Shown in pieces: positions 13,142 to 24,900 of a DNA stretch of 64,000 bases; within the stretch, counting starts at the first letter, position 1; each line of letters starts with the position of its first letter. The stretch is from Xiphophorus maculatus. Its lineage: Eukaryota; Chordata; Actinopteri; Cyprinodontiformes; Poeciliidae. Location of the stretch: assembly GCF_002775205.1 (NCBI RefSeq), contig NC_036462.1, positions 27,593,084-27,657,083 on the forward strand, written 5' to 3'. The notes beneath the pieces were generated by a model. The model had not been told where the DNA came from, searched no databases, and was given only the letters and a program-made list of their open reading frames with translations. A program made the position numbers and the translations under genes.

Positions 13142-13172
13142 GTGATGTCACAAACAGGATGTGTGACATCAC
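13142..13172. promoter_or_regulatory. inverted pair of CRE-like sites upstream of the coiled-coil ORF
   Basis: GTGATGTCACA and TGTGACATCAC are perfect inverted copies of each other (11 bp arms, 9 bp apart). Each contains a TGATGTCA/TGACATCA CRE/ATF-like octamer. They lie 76-106 bases upstream of the start codon at 13066. Confidence 0.45.
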
Positions 13173-13232
13173 AGTTCAACATCATAGCCACAAGAAGTCT
13201 GTTGGGTGTGGGGGGGAAAGGGGGGATGTTTT

Positions 13233-13253
13233 TTTTTAAAAAAAAACTTTATT
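13233..13253 (-). other. AATAAA followed by T and A runs on the minus strand
   Basis: Minus-strand AATAAAG is followed by a T9 and an A9 run. It could be the 3' end of a minus-strand transcript or retroposed copy lying at higher coordinates, but I could not identify a gene there. Confidence 0.25.
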
Positions 13254-13789
13254 AACACTGTATAACGACAGAGAGAAACATTTGTTCTGCCTCAAGAAAA
13301 AACAAATACAGATAAACATGTTCAAGAAAAAGAAAAAGCTAAGGGGCTTCGGTTCCCAACTGTACATTCAAAGCAATACAGATTTCAATTGTTTTAATAT
13401 CTATTTTTTGTCTTTGATGGTCGGGATATAAAACTTAACTTCATGGTAAAATGCAGCAAGGCATGGCTTCCCCTACCTGGAACAATGAATATGATATTTA
13501 GCTAGTGACAATAAAGGATTTATCAGAAACTCTGAATTGTTGAGCTTCTAGTGAGGCCAAGTAAGAATCTTCCCATAACAGCATAAATTGTGCTTCTATG
13601 TTGTTGTGGATAAAGTCACATGTATTGCTAACTAAGGCTAGGCGCCTGACTACAAATATGGTAATAGGCAGTCAGAAAGGTTCGGCTGAGGAGCCGAGTG
13701 TGAATAAAACACCAAGAGACAGGTAGTAAGTTTAGGTTATTGTACTCAAGCTTACAGTTTTGCATAAATTTATGGACCAGTTCGGCAAA

Positions 13790-13915
13790 CATCAAAGAAG
13801 CTCATAAACCGACGACCCACCAGAACCGCACACGGTAAAAAGCTCTGCCGGGATCCAAACAACTGCTCTCTTAGAACTACGGGAGGTTCAAACTCCTGTC
13901 ATTCATTTTTATGTC
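13790..13915. mobile_element. fragment of the same snap-back hAT-like family
   Basis: The sequence around AAACCGACGACCCACCAG, with the downstream CTACGGGAGGTTCAAACTC, matches the interior of the element at 9242-10584 (inverse of about 9590-9650 and direct copy of about 9930-9960). No terminal repeats are retained. Confidence 0.55.
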
Positions 13916-16194
13916 GTGTCTCCCAGTCCTCCCTCATCGCCCCCTGGTGGTCCCAGTGCTCCCTTGTCCCTTCGCAAGTCAGTCACTGCTCTCCTTATGC
14001 ATTGCTATGGGCAGGCCCCAATTATCTTGAGACATTTTATTTAAATTGAATGGAAACAAAAATCAAAGAAGGCAAAACATATATATGTATCACCACATGC
14101 TTTTTGAGGAATTAGGAAGCTACAGCAGAAAAAAGCTTCTGATCCCAGCAAACAAAGAGGGCTGAGACTTCAGAGAGGACCAGCAGCAAGTTCTATACCT
14201 ATACCAACTTATACCAAGTTGTATTACCTATGCTGAAACGTTTTCTAAAAAAAACACACAGATGCAGACTATTCAGGCAAAAACTTCTTCTGTTTGACAG
14301 TTTTTTCCCCATAGTGTTTCACAGTTGTTGCTTTAAGTTTTATCGTGACTCTGCTTCCTGTCTTCTACATAATAAGTAGATAAATACATGAATAAGTAAA
14401 TTAATAAAATTTGCATCATTCACTAAGAGAGCAATAATGTTAACGTACAATGTTTTTTGTGAGCCATATGAGCCAAGAGCTGCCTGCTTTTTCCTGTCTT
14501 TTACTCATGTTGGTTTATCTGACGCCCCATTAAAGGTAGATTCAAATGTGAAGTTAAAAGTTTTCTGAAACATCAACTTCCGTCAAATCTATATGTAGGC
14601 TATTTCTCATTTGCAATACATCCTGTTACATACTTTGCACGTGCCTTAGAATGAATGATGTACAATTGACAGTGTGATGCCATCTTTTTTTTTTTTCTTA
14701 TGACATACTTAATCGTTGCTTGACCAATTCAATTTGAGCCAGCTGGCATTACAAACTAACTTAATTGTAATACAACTGGGATAGAATTGGAATGTATATA
14801 ACCTGTCTTTACAGCTAGATTGATTTGAAAAAATTGTTTCTATGTGAAATAGAAATGTTTGTTTTGATATGTCTTGTTGTAAACCAGCTCTGTATAAATA
14901 AACTCAGTAATTTGACTACGAAACGTTGCCGTTTTAGGAAAGCAGACTGATGCAAATATGGTTTATCCAAAACTTGAGGTCATCCATCATCGACGGCCTG
15001 CTTGTGTGCATCCATGTAGGCAAAATCACACTCGCAGCTCTTTAACCAACTGTGTCATGTACATGCGTGATTTAGAGACAGATTTTAAACAGAGGCACTC
15101 AGGATCATTAAACTCAGTGGATGCTGCGTTTTGCCTTTAGCACATCCCATGACAACACAATTCTGTCAACTCCTGTGCATAACCTTTTTTGTTGCTGTAG
15201 TAATTGCCGATTAAGAGTCTGTTAGAAAAACAAGAATAAGTCAAGTGTGGAGGTTGAAACTGAGAGACACCGTAAGAGGATGGCAAAGGAAAGAAAAGAA
15301 AATGAGTAAGCTCCAAAATAAAACAATCTTGTATCTGAAAAGTAAGACAGAGAAAACTGGGCAAATAAGAAAATAAAACTACAGATAGTCAGAATCAACT
15401 ATTGCTGATGACAGGCTATTGTAATCAATCTATTAGAGAAAAAGCAATCATATAAGCATTCATGGCTAGATTTAATAGAATTTGTTAAAGAGCTCCAACA
15501 AGAACACGAGCATTCACCTGCTTTCACATCAATATTTAAATATCAAAGTACATCAAGTCTATCATCAAGTGTCAAAGAGTTTTAAAGAAAGCGTAAACTT
15601 CCAAACAGTCACATCGTGGCTCAAACAAAAACAGCCAAAGCGGTTCGCTTCAGCCTTCCTGTGATTTTTGATCTCAGAGTGGTTCAACTCCTGAAGAGCC
15701 TGACGTCCTGTCACCATGGCCACCCTGAGTGTTACGCATGAAGCCCACTTTAATTTGAATCTCCATGCACAGAAAACTTTCTGCTGCCTTTGTTGGTTTT
15801 CAGGAAGAGGCACAATCCCTTGGTGAAACTAAAAACAAACATTTATTCATCCATTATAATTATAAGGCTATTAAGTCGTTGTAATGTCAATTGATTATTG
15901 AAAGAAATTCACAATAGAGGGACCAGTCTCTCTATAAGAAAAAATTAAAACTGAACACATAAACACCCATTAATGATAAGAAGCAACAGGAGGAATGACT
16001 GCTTAGAAAGACACAGACCGATCGGATGCGTATCCGATTCAAAGGTGATCTAACGTCCTGGTGGGATTCATCCAACCTGAATGTCATTGATACTCGACAA
16101 ACGTCACTATTCTGCGTCCTGATACGTGTAAGCAGGAAGAAAAGCAACAACCATGGCGTACTGTAAGCCCAGATCTGAAATTTTAGTCAAATAC
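13916..16194. other. intergenic region, no gene recognised
   Basis: Scattered short open frames without family resemblance. Low-complexity patches. Nothing I can support. Confidence 0.4.
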
Positions 16195-16899
16195 ATGGGA
16201 GAGAGCCTCAGAGAGCCTCAGAAAATCCTGTCGCATGACTTTGCTCTGAAGCACCGTGACAGAAAACCGTAGGGTCTAGATAAATTTCGAAAACATTTTA
16301 CCGGAGCAGACAGGCGTATCAATGTCAGGACCGATTTTGATACCAATCGTGCGATATTTGTGGGCGTGATGGCGTGATTTCAAAATTATTTTGGGGTCAA
16401 AAATTCTCTTCATTTCTCACTCTAGCAGAGGGGCAATCAGTCTGAGGCACACTCTAATTTTAGGAAAAATGAAAAACTTTGGGTCGCTTAGAGACAAATT
16501 GTGGACAAACTGTAATTGGTATGGACGAGCCGTCTTCACTTTCGAAGAAATCACGGACATATCTACAAAATGAAATTTGAATGGCATTTCTACGTGAATT
16601 CGTGACGACACAGAAAATCCTCAAAAATAGGGTATTTTGGGGATTTTTCCCATTGACTTATAATGGGGTTTTTTTCGTAGTTTTTTGCGAATTATGTCGC
16701 CACGTTAACCCCAAATCCCACCAGAAGTAATAGCTCCAATGGCGTGAATTTTCGGCACGTTTTGATACCTCATTTGTAGGTGTGCACGCAGCGGTATGAG
16801 CCGCATTAACGGTTACGGATGAAAAATAAAGATTAAAGAGACCCTTGTTGGGTGTAGAGTAATAGGTTCCTGCCATTGCTTTGCATGGCAGGCCCCAAA
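16195..16899 (+). mobile_element. 3' fragment of the composite array element (tail version B plus hairpin module)
   Basis: It starts within the tail (GCCTCAGAAAATCCTGTCGC) and runs through the conserved tail (ATGTCGCCACGTTAA, GCCGCATTAACGGTTACGG) to a complete hairpin module at about 16834-16898. That module ends CCTGCCAT-loop-ATGGCAGG-CCCCA. The head and subrepeats are absent, so this is a 5'-truncated insertion. Confidence 0.75.
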
Positions 16900-16984
16900 A
16901 AACACACAAAAAAGAAAAACCATGAGAGAACAGCTGCAGTTCAACGCAGCTTTAAATGCTGCGATCAGCGTTTAAAACTACTGA

Positions 16985-17065
16985 TCACCGAAGATTTCCA
17001 ATCCAATCTGCTGGAGAATGGCCTAGTCAAAGTCTAGACCTCAATCCAAATGTTTATTTTTTTAA
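16985..17065 (+). pseudogene. Tc1/mariner transposase remnant
   Basis: The plus strand encodes EWPSQSLDLNPN, matching the Tc1-family WPSQSPDLNPIE block that carries the last acidic residue of the DDE catalytic triad. Here the Ile-Glu has become Asn-Val and the surrounding frame is broken, so it is inactive. Confidence 0.6.
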
Positions 17066-18526
17066 GCAAAACGTAATAAATGCTGCTTACAGTTTGAGCT
17101 ATAGATATGCAAAACTGGTACAGCCCAACACGCCTCACTTTTCGAGTTAAAAAAAAAAGAAAGAAAAAAAAACGCACCACTTTTATTGTTTCGCGTTGTT
17201 TATTGCGTCCCAAACAACGCAATGAAACGAATAATTAGCGCGTAATTACAACGTCGCAAAATGTGAACAAGCTCAAATTCATAAACATCCGGGCGCTGAT
17301 TTTCTAAATAACAGAAGCCAGAAACACACGGAGGATTTAAAATAGAAATAAAAAATAAATTGCAGCATCAGAGTAACTCCCTACGAGAACAAGGAGCAGA
17401 AGGAAGAGGCTGCAGGCCCACAAATGAAACCCACCGCGTCGTGAGTCACATCACTGCTGCCCCATCAAAGGTCTTCTCCTCATCTAACTAATGATACAGA
17501 ACCGTAACAATATTCAGAACCCGGAACGCGTGGGGTTTAATCTCAGTGACGTCAGTGCGGCGAATAAACGCCGTGGGTCGGACCAGCAACATGTCTGCCA
17601 TCCATCCATCAGAACCTGAGGAAACTCCACCCTCATCCCAAGGATAAAGATTTTAATGTTGATTATTGCTCTGAATGACCGTATTCTGATGGCTGTTCTT
17701 TTAGTGGGAGAGAATGTGAATGAGTTTTTCTTAGCTTTATTTTATTACTGCTTCTAACATTTTTACGCTACAGAAGACTCACTGTAATCTGATGGTGCTG
17801 GAAATAGCAATGATTACGAGACTGTCTTGAATTAGAAAAGAAAGAATAACCTCCCTGCTCAGTCTACTAGCATTAATCAGAATGAAATTTTAAAAAATAC
17901 CACGAGAGAACAGCAGGACATAAAAGTAAAAACTAGCAGTGATGAATCCCCTAGAATCAGAATAATCTCCAGTGACAATTCAAAAAATTATTTATGTCAA
18001 TATATATAAATATACATTATGTTGACTTAACATACATTCTCCAAGAATCTTCAAATGGTCGTCTTGGATGGTGAAACTGGGCGCAGGAAGGATCTACTGT
18101 AGCTTTCAGTCTTGCAGCGACTCCGAAGAACCCTCTGACCGAAGACTGGCTAAAATTACGGTTAGCTACATGCTAACAGCTCAATTGCCAGGCAGTAGAG
18201 ACAATATTCCACGTCAACGTCTCCGACAGGACAGTCAGTTGCCGTCAAGCTCTGCCGATCCGCTTCATCTTTAAATCTGTCGGCCGTTTGGTTAGAAAGC
18301 CAGGCTGATCTGGGAGGCACTTCAACTATTATCTGAACTTTTGAGATGTTAATCTCAAATGTTAATCAGATGCTCCCAGTTGTTAAAAAAAAAAAAAGAA
18401 AGAAGCTAATCTGCTGCCATGGTTACACATAATTGTCCAAAGTAATGAAAAAAATCCTCCAGCTGCACACCGGTTGAGTTTGCCATTTTTGAATTGAGAT
18501 CAAGGAATAAAACAATTCACTAAAGC
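17066..18526. other. intergenic region downstream of uqcrc1
   Basis: No gene or clear repeat family found. It probably contains little beyond flanking sequence of the uqcrc1 3' end. Confidence 0.4.
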
Positions 18527-18532
18527 TTTATT
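18527..18532 (-). terminator. poly(A) signal of uqcrc1
   Basis: AATAAA on the minus strand about 370 bases beyond the uqcrc1 stop. A second AATAAA lies about 10 bases upstream in transcript order, near 18537-18542. Confidence 0.55.
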
Positions 18533-18900
18533 GTTTTTATTTGTGTCTTAACGACAACTTCTGGTATGTACAATAGTGGACAGAAAACAAATGTTTACAG
18601 AATGTATAAATATTCTCTCGTTGCCCCAAATTGGATATTGGCTGAATTGCGTTACGAAGCTAATAATCAAGAATTTATGTTTGTCCTCGCTGCCAGTTTC
18701 TCAACAACGTTTCAGATGACAAGTACCTGCAAAGTACAATCAACACATGCAGAGTATTTCAGAGGCTCCAACCGGCTGCTTCCCCGACAGGCAACTAAGG
18801 TACAGGATGGGTGAGATGAGAGGAGGACCCTCAGGTGTTCACATTGGTGACAGAAGAAAAGGTAGGAGAAGGACGAAATGAAGAGCAGCGGATGTTTTCC

Positions 18901-21900
18901 CTAGAACCGGAGCCAGTACATGCCGCTGCGCATCCTGTTGTAGTCCGGTAGCTGCTCAATGGGACCTGGTGGAGACGAGGACGGGACAGATTAGAGCGCG
19001 TGCAACGGTACCCGGTTCTGATTCTACAGGAACGGGAAGGGCGGAGAGCTCACCGATAGCAACCATGGCAGGACACTTATCGTAGATGTATTTGGAGCAG
19101 ATGTCACGCACCATCCTGGGAGTTACAGCCTGGAACACGAGAGGAGAAAGCGAAAACTCTTCAGACCGGAACGTTTTGATTTGCAAAGAAGGCACTGCAG
19201 CGTGCTGTGGAAAGAAGACTCACATCGATGCGGGCGCTCCACTCTGCCAGAGGAATACGGCGTCCGTAGTTCAGGATGTGTCTGCCGATGTCATCACAAA
19301 TTGGTGTTGTACCTACGAGATTGAGGAGCTGTTAGCTTAGATTGATGCGTAGCGTGTAGACTGAATTGTAGACCTCCATGACAGGGAAAGGTTTGCAAAC
19401 CTGTAGCTCTGGGGCCGCATTTAGTGTGTGTGTGTGTTTAGCTTTGTATTTAGGACTTTTTCTCTAGCATATTCTTATTAGCAACAGGCCTTATGAGGGT
19501 CAAAGCTCCGCCCTAATGTGGTGGACCCCTTTCTTTAAGGTTATAGATTAAAGGAGGAATGGAGTCTGGTGTGAATTCACCTTTGGCTAAAGTTTGGAAT
19601 GTGCTGGTAATGGTTAGGGTAAGAATGGAAGTCAATACATACGCTGAAAACATACATCCTACCAAGTATCTGTGGTCTAGTTTCTACAGCAAATATCCTA
19701 GCATACTTAAAATTAGACAAAAACCAACAAGTAAATACTCAGCAGGATGTAGGAGCTTGTTTTAAGTCAATAATTCCTTAATATTAATGAAAAAGTACTA
19801 GCTACAAGATAAATAATCTACCAGTGGAACAAAACATTTTCCCCACACAAGTTAAAATGTCTTGTTCCACTGGCAGATTATTTATCTTACAACCAATACT
19901 GTTTCATTAATATTAAGGAAATTTTTACAAATTCCTATATCTTACTATAAAGTTACTTGTAAGATAGTTTGGTCTAATTTCAAGAGTACTAGGGTATCTG
20001 CAGTAGAAAGTAGACCACAAATACTTGGTTGGATTTTGTGTTTTTGCAGTGTCGTCCTCATACAGGTGGAAACACAAAGTTGTGCCTGTGTGTGCCTCTA
20101 AACTGAAATACTTTTGTTATTTTATCACTTAAAAATGTTTCATCTGTCATTGTTTTATGTTTTTATTTGCTTTACGATAAATTAAATTCTAGTTCGGTGG
20201 TGTTGCGTTGTTTCTATTTTAGATAACTTGAAAAGCTTTATATTTTTGAAGATTCCTGAACGTTTTGCAGCTCCAGACTATTTAATAGTAAATGAAACAA
20301 AAATCACTAATAGTAGAGGCTGCAGGTACCATTGAGCTGTCCAATCAGGCTGGCCTTCAGAGCGTTTTGGGCTCTAACGACATCACTGTCTGTGACCGTG
20401 GTGCAAAGGTTCATCCTGCAGGGACAAGAGCAAGGCAGGAATCACATGCAGCACAAGCACTCATCGGATAACCAGTAGGATTCATCCACCTCTCTTGACT
20501 CTGGATTAAATGATCTCGGCTCGGTTTCTCACCAGGCGTTCTGGGTCCAGTGCATCATGTCGTCGATGTGGTGCTTATCGCTCACAAAGTGGATGCCCAT
20601 CAGGCCGGTGTCGCTGTAGGCAGAGTGGAAGGCCTGGAAGCTGTGGCACAGGTTTTCCTCCACCGCCAGGCGAGCCAGACGGCTGCTCAGGTGCTGAGAG
20701 AGAGAGAGAAAAAAGACCACAGTTGAGGTCAAAGGTCTTTCCACGGAGACGCACAGAGAAACCTGGTGAGGATTTGCAGGTTGACCAGCACTGAGCAGTG
20801 ATTGACTGGTTATTAACTGACTGATCTGGAAAGAGATTGCATTCTTTAAAGCATCTTACCTATGCACTGACAACAATTAACATCTCCTTAAAATTAACAA
20901 TATACAGTAGGTCTGTCGGTCAAACAACGTTGGGAACATTCTGTTTCAGATCTACAATCATTCAAAAATCACATTTCTGGAAAAAAAATTGTTTGCTTCA
21001 TAAAATACCATGTGGTTAATTGCCGAGTAAAAAAAAAAAAAAAGAGGAAGAAACGATATAAAACTACACAAAGAACTAACTGTGTCAGACGTATGTCAGA
21101 CCAAAGACATGCAAAGAAATTTACGACACCCAACAATCCACGACGTAAACGTTGCTCAGCAGTTGTGTTCCTCCCGACAGGTCCGGAGGCAGAGGGAAGA
21201 CCCCTGACTCAGGTTTATAGACAGGCAATGCTTTACCCCTCCATAATGGCCACTCAGGACATGGAGAGTCCCGAGTGGGCAAAGCTTAAAGGGGATTTTC
21301 TTTTTTTTCTACCAAGTCATGAGATGTTACTGTTCTCACTACAAGAGGAAAGAAAGAAAGAAAGAAAGAAAACAGACTTTCACCCACCTTTCCACCCCCG
21401 TAGGTAAGGTCATAGCTGCCAACGATGGCGTTGGCGACCATAAGGGGAACGATGTCGGGGCTGGAAACACTGGCGCCCTCCACGGCGATGGCGATGTGCG
21501 CCAGGGGAAGAGCGTCATCCCGCATGCGGATCTGAGCAAGACAAAGATTTTACTGCGACTGTAAAAGTTCAAGTCGATAAGTGAATATATCATGAAAGTC
21601 AGTATGTGACGGCGTCCTGCTGAAGTTTTCATACCCACTGAACTTTTATACATTATGCCTTCACTCCAACCAAAAACTTCAGTATGGAAATAGTTTGTCA
21701 TTTATTTGTTCATTTAACCCAAAATATAAATTAAATTATGACGAAACCTGAACTGGATCATTTAGCAGTGAATAAAAAAACCTTTATTGTGTTTCTGGAC
21801 CATGAAAATCTATGTGCATGTTTTTAATTTTCCAAATTTTTTTACCCCTCTCCTCCTGTGAGCTGAATGTGTTGCTGCTCCTCTGTATTTATTATTTCCA

Positions 21901-24900
21901 CTTTGTTCTCGGCAGCAACAACGAAGCCCCAAATTATTCATACGCCCACCAGATTTTGATCTAAAATTCGATTTAATCAACCAAAGCGTTTGCAGAGTTT
22001 ATCTCAAAAGATAAAACATACAAGGATTCTCCATTCAGAAGAAAAGAACAATTCTACTTTTAATAAATGTTACTTCCAGTCAGATGAAACACGCTGGTCA
22101 AACTGAAAGATTAACCTAAATATTCAACGGGTCTGAATAATTCTGGGCTTAATATTTATAGTTATAATTGTCTAACTCAATGTGCTTGAGGATTTTGGGG
22201 GGGAGGGGGGTCTATTTTCGGTGTCTCACCTCGCTGCCAGTGAACCGGCAGGGAGACAAGACGGGGACGGCGTCTCCCTCATACTGAAAGGAAAGTCCAC
22301 TAAAATGAGACTTGGCCATGCCCACCAGCTCGTCGTGGTTAACACCTGTAGATGGGGCGTACGTTAGAAACATTAGAACACTGGCTCCCACCGTCACAAA
22401 AAACAGGAGACGGAAGCTGTGGACCCACCTCCTGCAGCCGCCAGCACCATCCGGGGGGCTTTGTAATGGCTGCTGATGTAATCCACCAAGTCCTGACGGG
22501 TCAGATTCCTGACAGCGTTCAACACAAGAAGCAGCGTTCATTTTGGCGGCCGTGTTGTCTTCGTCGTCAGTGTTTTTGGCTATGTTACGATAAATAATGT
22601 GGCAGCTGGGCTCAATAATGAGCCAAGTCCAAAACCACCAACAGAGCAGTTTCAGTGGTGGCGTTACTCTAGTGGAAAGAATATTTAATACCAGGGTTTG
22701 AACACTTTTCCCACGGTAAAAGTTTACGATGTTTCCAAACGTTTCCAGCACCACACTTCGGAGATACAAACAAGACCATTTCATTTCACCATTATAAGAC
22801 ATCATTTATTACCATTATTAAAAATGTTTTGTGGTAGTATTCTTCGTTCGACAGCAGGAACGAGGTAAACTAAAATATAGTTTTCTGTTTGAAAGTTTCT
22901 CTCACACATCCTGAAGGCACACCTGATTGGCTCATGAACACAATACTGACTTAACAAAAAAAATCTCCCGATTTCAATAATGTTGTACAAGGTACAAAAT
23001 ATAACATAATCAATAAATCATTAGGAATAATAAATGCGAATGACATTGAAACAATCTTAAACTGTGTTAAGGTAAATGACCTTTCTGCTCAAATTAAATA
23101 CAGTATTCAAAGTTACAAAAACATCTCTAAACCTTTTCACAAAGTTTTCTAACATTTAACAAATAGAAATAATTTAGTTCATCTTAACAAACCTAAAACA
23201 TAAAAAGTTTAGTCTGATTTAACTTCAGGCTGAGAAAAAAAAAGTACATTTTTATTAAGTGGAAAAGAAATCTGGTTTCGTCTGTAACTGTAATCAGCTT
23301 TAGGCTTTTTGTCAAGCGTTAGATTGATTAAAAGCTTGATATTCAATCTGTGCACTTTCAAGGACTTTATACAGAATTCAAGCCCTTTCCAAATCTTGAA
23401 AAAACCTAAATGAAATTCAAGCGTTTTTACGGATTTGCAGCCATACGAACGCTGTAAACCCCGACTGCGTAAGCAGTGAGCTCCCCGTCCCTCCTACCTG
23501 GCATTGCTGGACGGCCCCAGCACGCTCTGTCCTAGCGGCGTCCCCTGGTAGGCTGCGGTGTGCAGCAGGTCCAGACAGACTTCCTGCAGGTTGCCCTCCA
23601 CCTCCTCCATCTCCCGCAGCACCACGCTCCTCTGCTGCTCGATGTCGGCCTCGTTCAGCGAGCAGCTCTGCACCACGTCTGACAGCAGCTCCACAGCTGG
23701 AGACCAACGGGCCAGTTAGTGGTCGGGATTTGAGGCGGTGTGGCGAGGATTTAATGTGAGCGTTCTGAATCGCTAAACATTCCGTGGCTTCTAGGAAATG
23801 AATGATGAGGCCAGTTTGTTTTCTCACCTTTAGGAAGGTCTTTGGTGAGGGTCTTCATGTAGAAAGCAGTGTGCTCCCTGGAGGTGTAGGCACTCAGGTG
23901 AGCACCCATAGACTCCACCTGTTGCTCCAAGGCTGTTTGGGGATGCTTCTTTGTTCCCTGCACAAAATCGATTTGTACACTTAGTTGGGGCCGCTGCATC
24001 CAGGCCATTGTTTGGTCTTTGGCTCCCCCTACTGTCACTGGGTTTAACATCACAGGCTAAAGAAAATCTCTGAGCCTAGATGGGAACTGATCAAGCCTAA
24101 AAGAAACAGGAGAAGCCATCAAAATCTACAGGAGGTGCAGTTACATGACCCAGCAAGAATAGGACTATGTTCTTTGATAAAGACAGACTTAAATAGAGGA
24201 AAATGTAACGTCTTCTTTTTTCTGATATACAATATAACACAGGTATCAAACTCAAGGCCCGGGGGCCACATCTGGCCCACCGTAGTTTTTTATGTGGCCC
24301 TTTAAACTCCAAATTACATCTTTAAGTTCATGCAGTTTTTCACAAATCTGCAAAATTAACACAATATTATCAAATCTCTGCATTTTTTAAAATTTATTTT
24401 ACAGCAAATTTTCTCAAAACTGGTCAAAAACATTGAGTTCAAGTGACTGCTGCCTCAGCCTTACCGGATGTCAAGTTAAAATGTGTAACTGATACCGTGA
24501 GTAATAAAAATTAACATTTAACATCAGCGCAAATATTGTAAAAATGCCTTACAAATAGTTCTAAATATTCACCACAAAATCTGTCATTTTTATTGCAAAA
24601 AGTAACTAAAACAATCACAAAATCCTGGTGGAGCAGCTATTTATTGGTATTTTAACAATTTAATTGGTTTTATCAATTTATTCTGGCACAACCAGCCCGT
24701 TAAGAACACTCAGATTTTTGATATGGTCCAAAATTGAAATGAATTTGACATCCCTGCAATATAAGGATAGCTAAATGTGGCCCAAGTGTAAAAGTGACAA
24801 AAATATGTAGCAGAATTTCACTAATTGGACATTGAACACACCAGACCTCAGCGATAAAGACACTCTTCCATGTGGAAAGTGTGACAGAGTTAAAAAAGAA

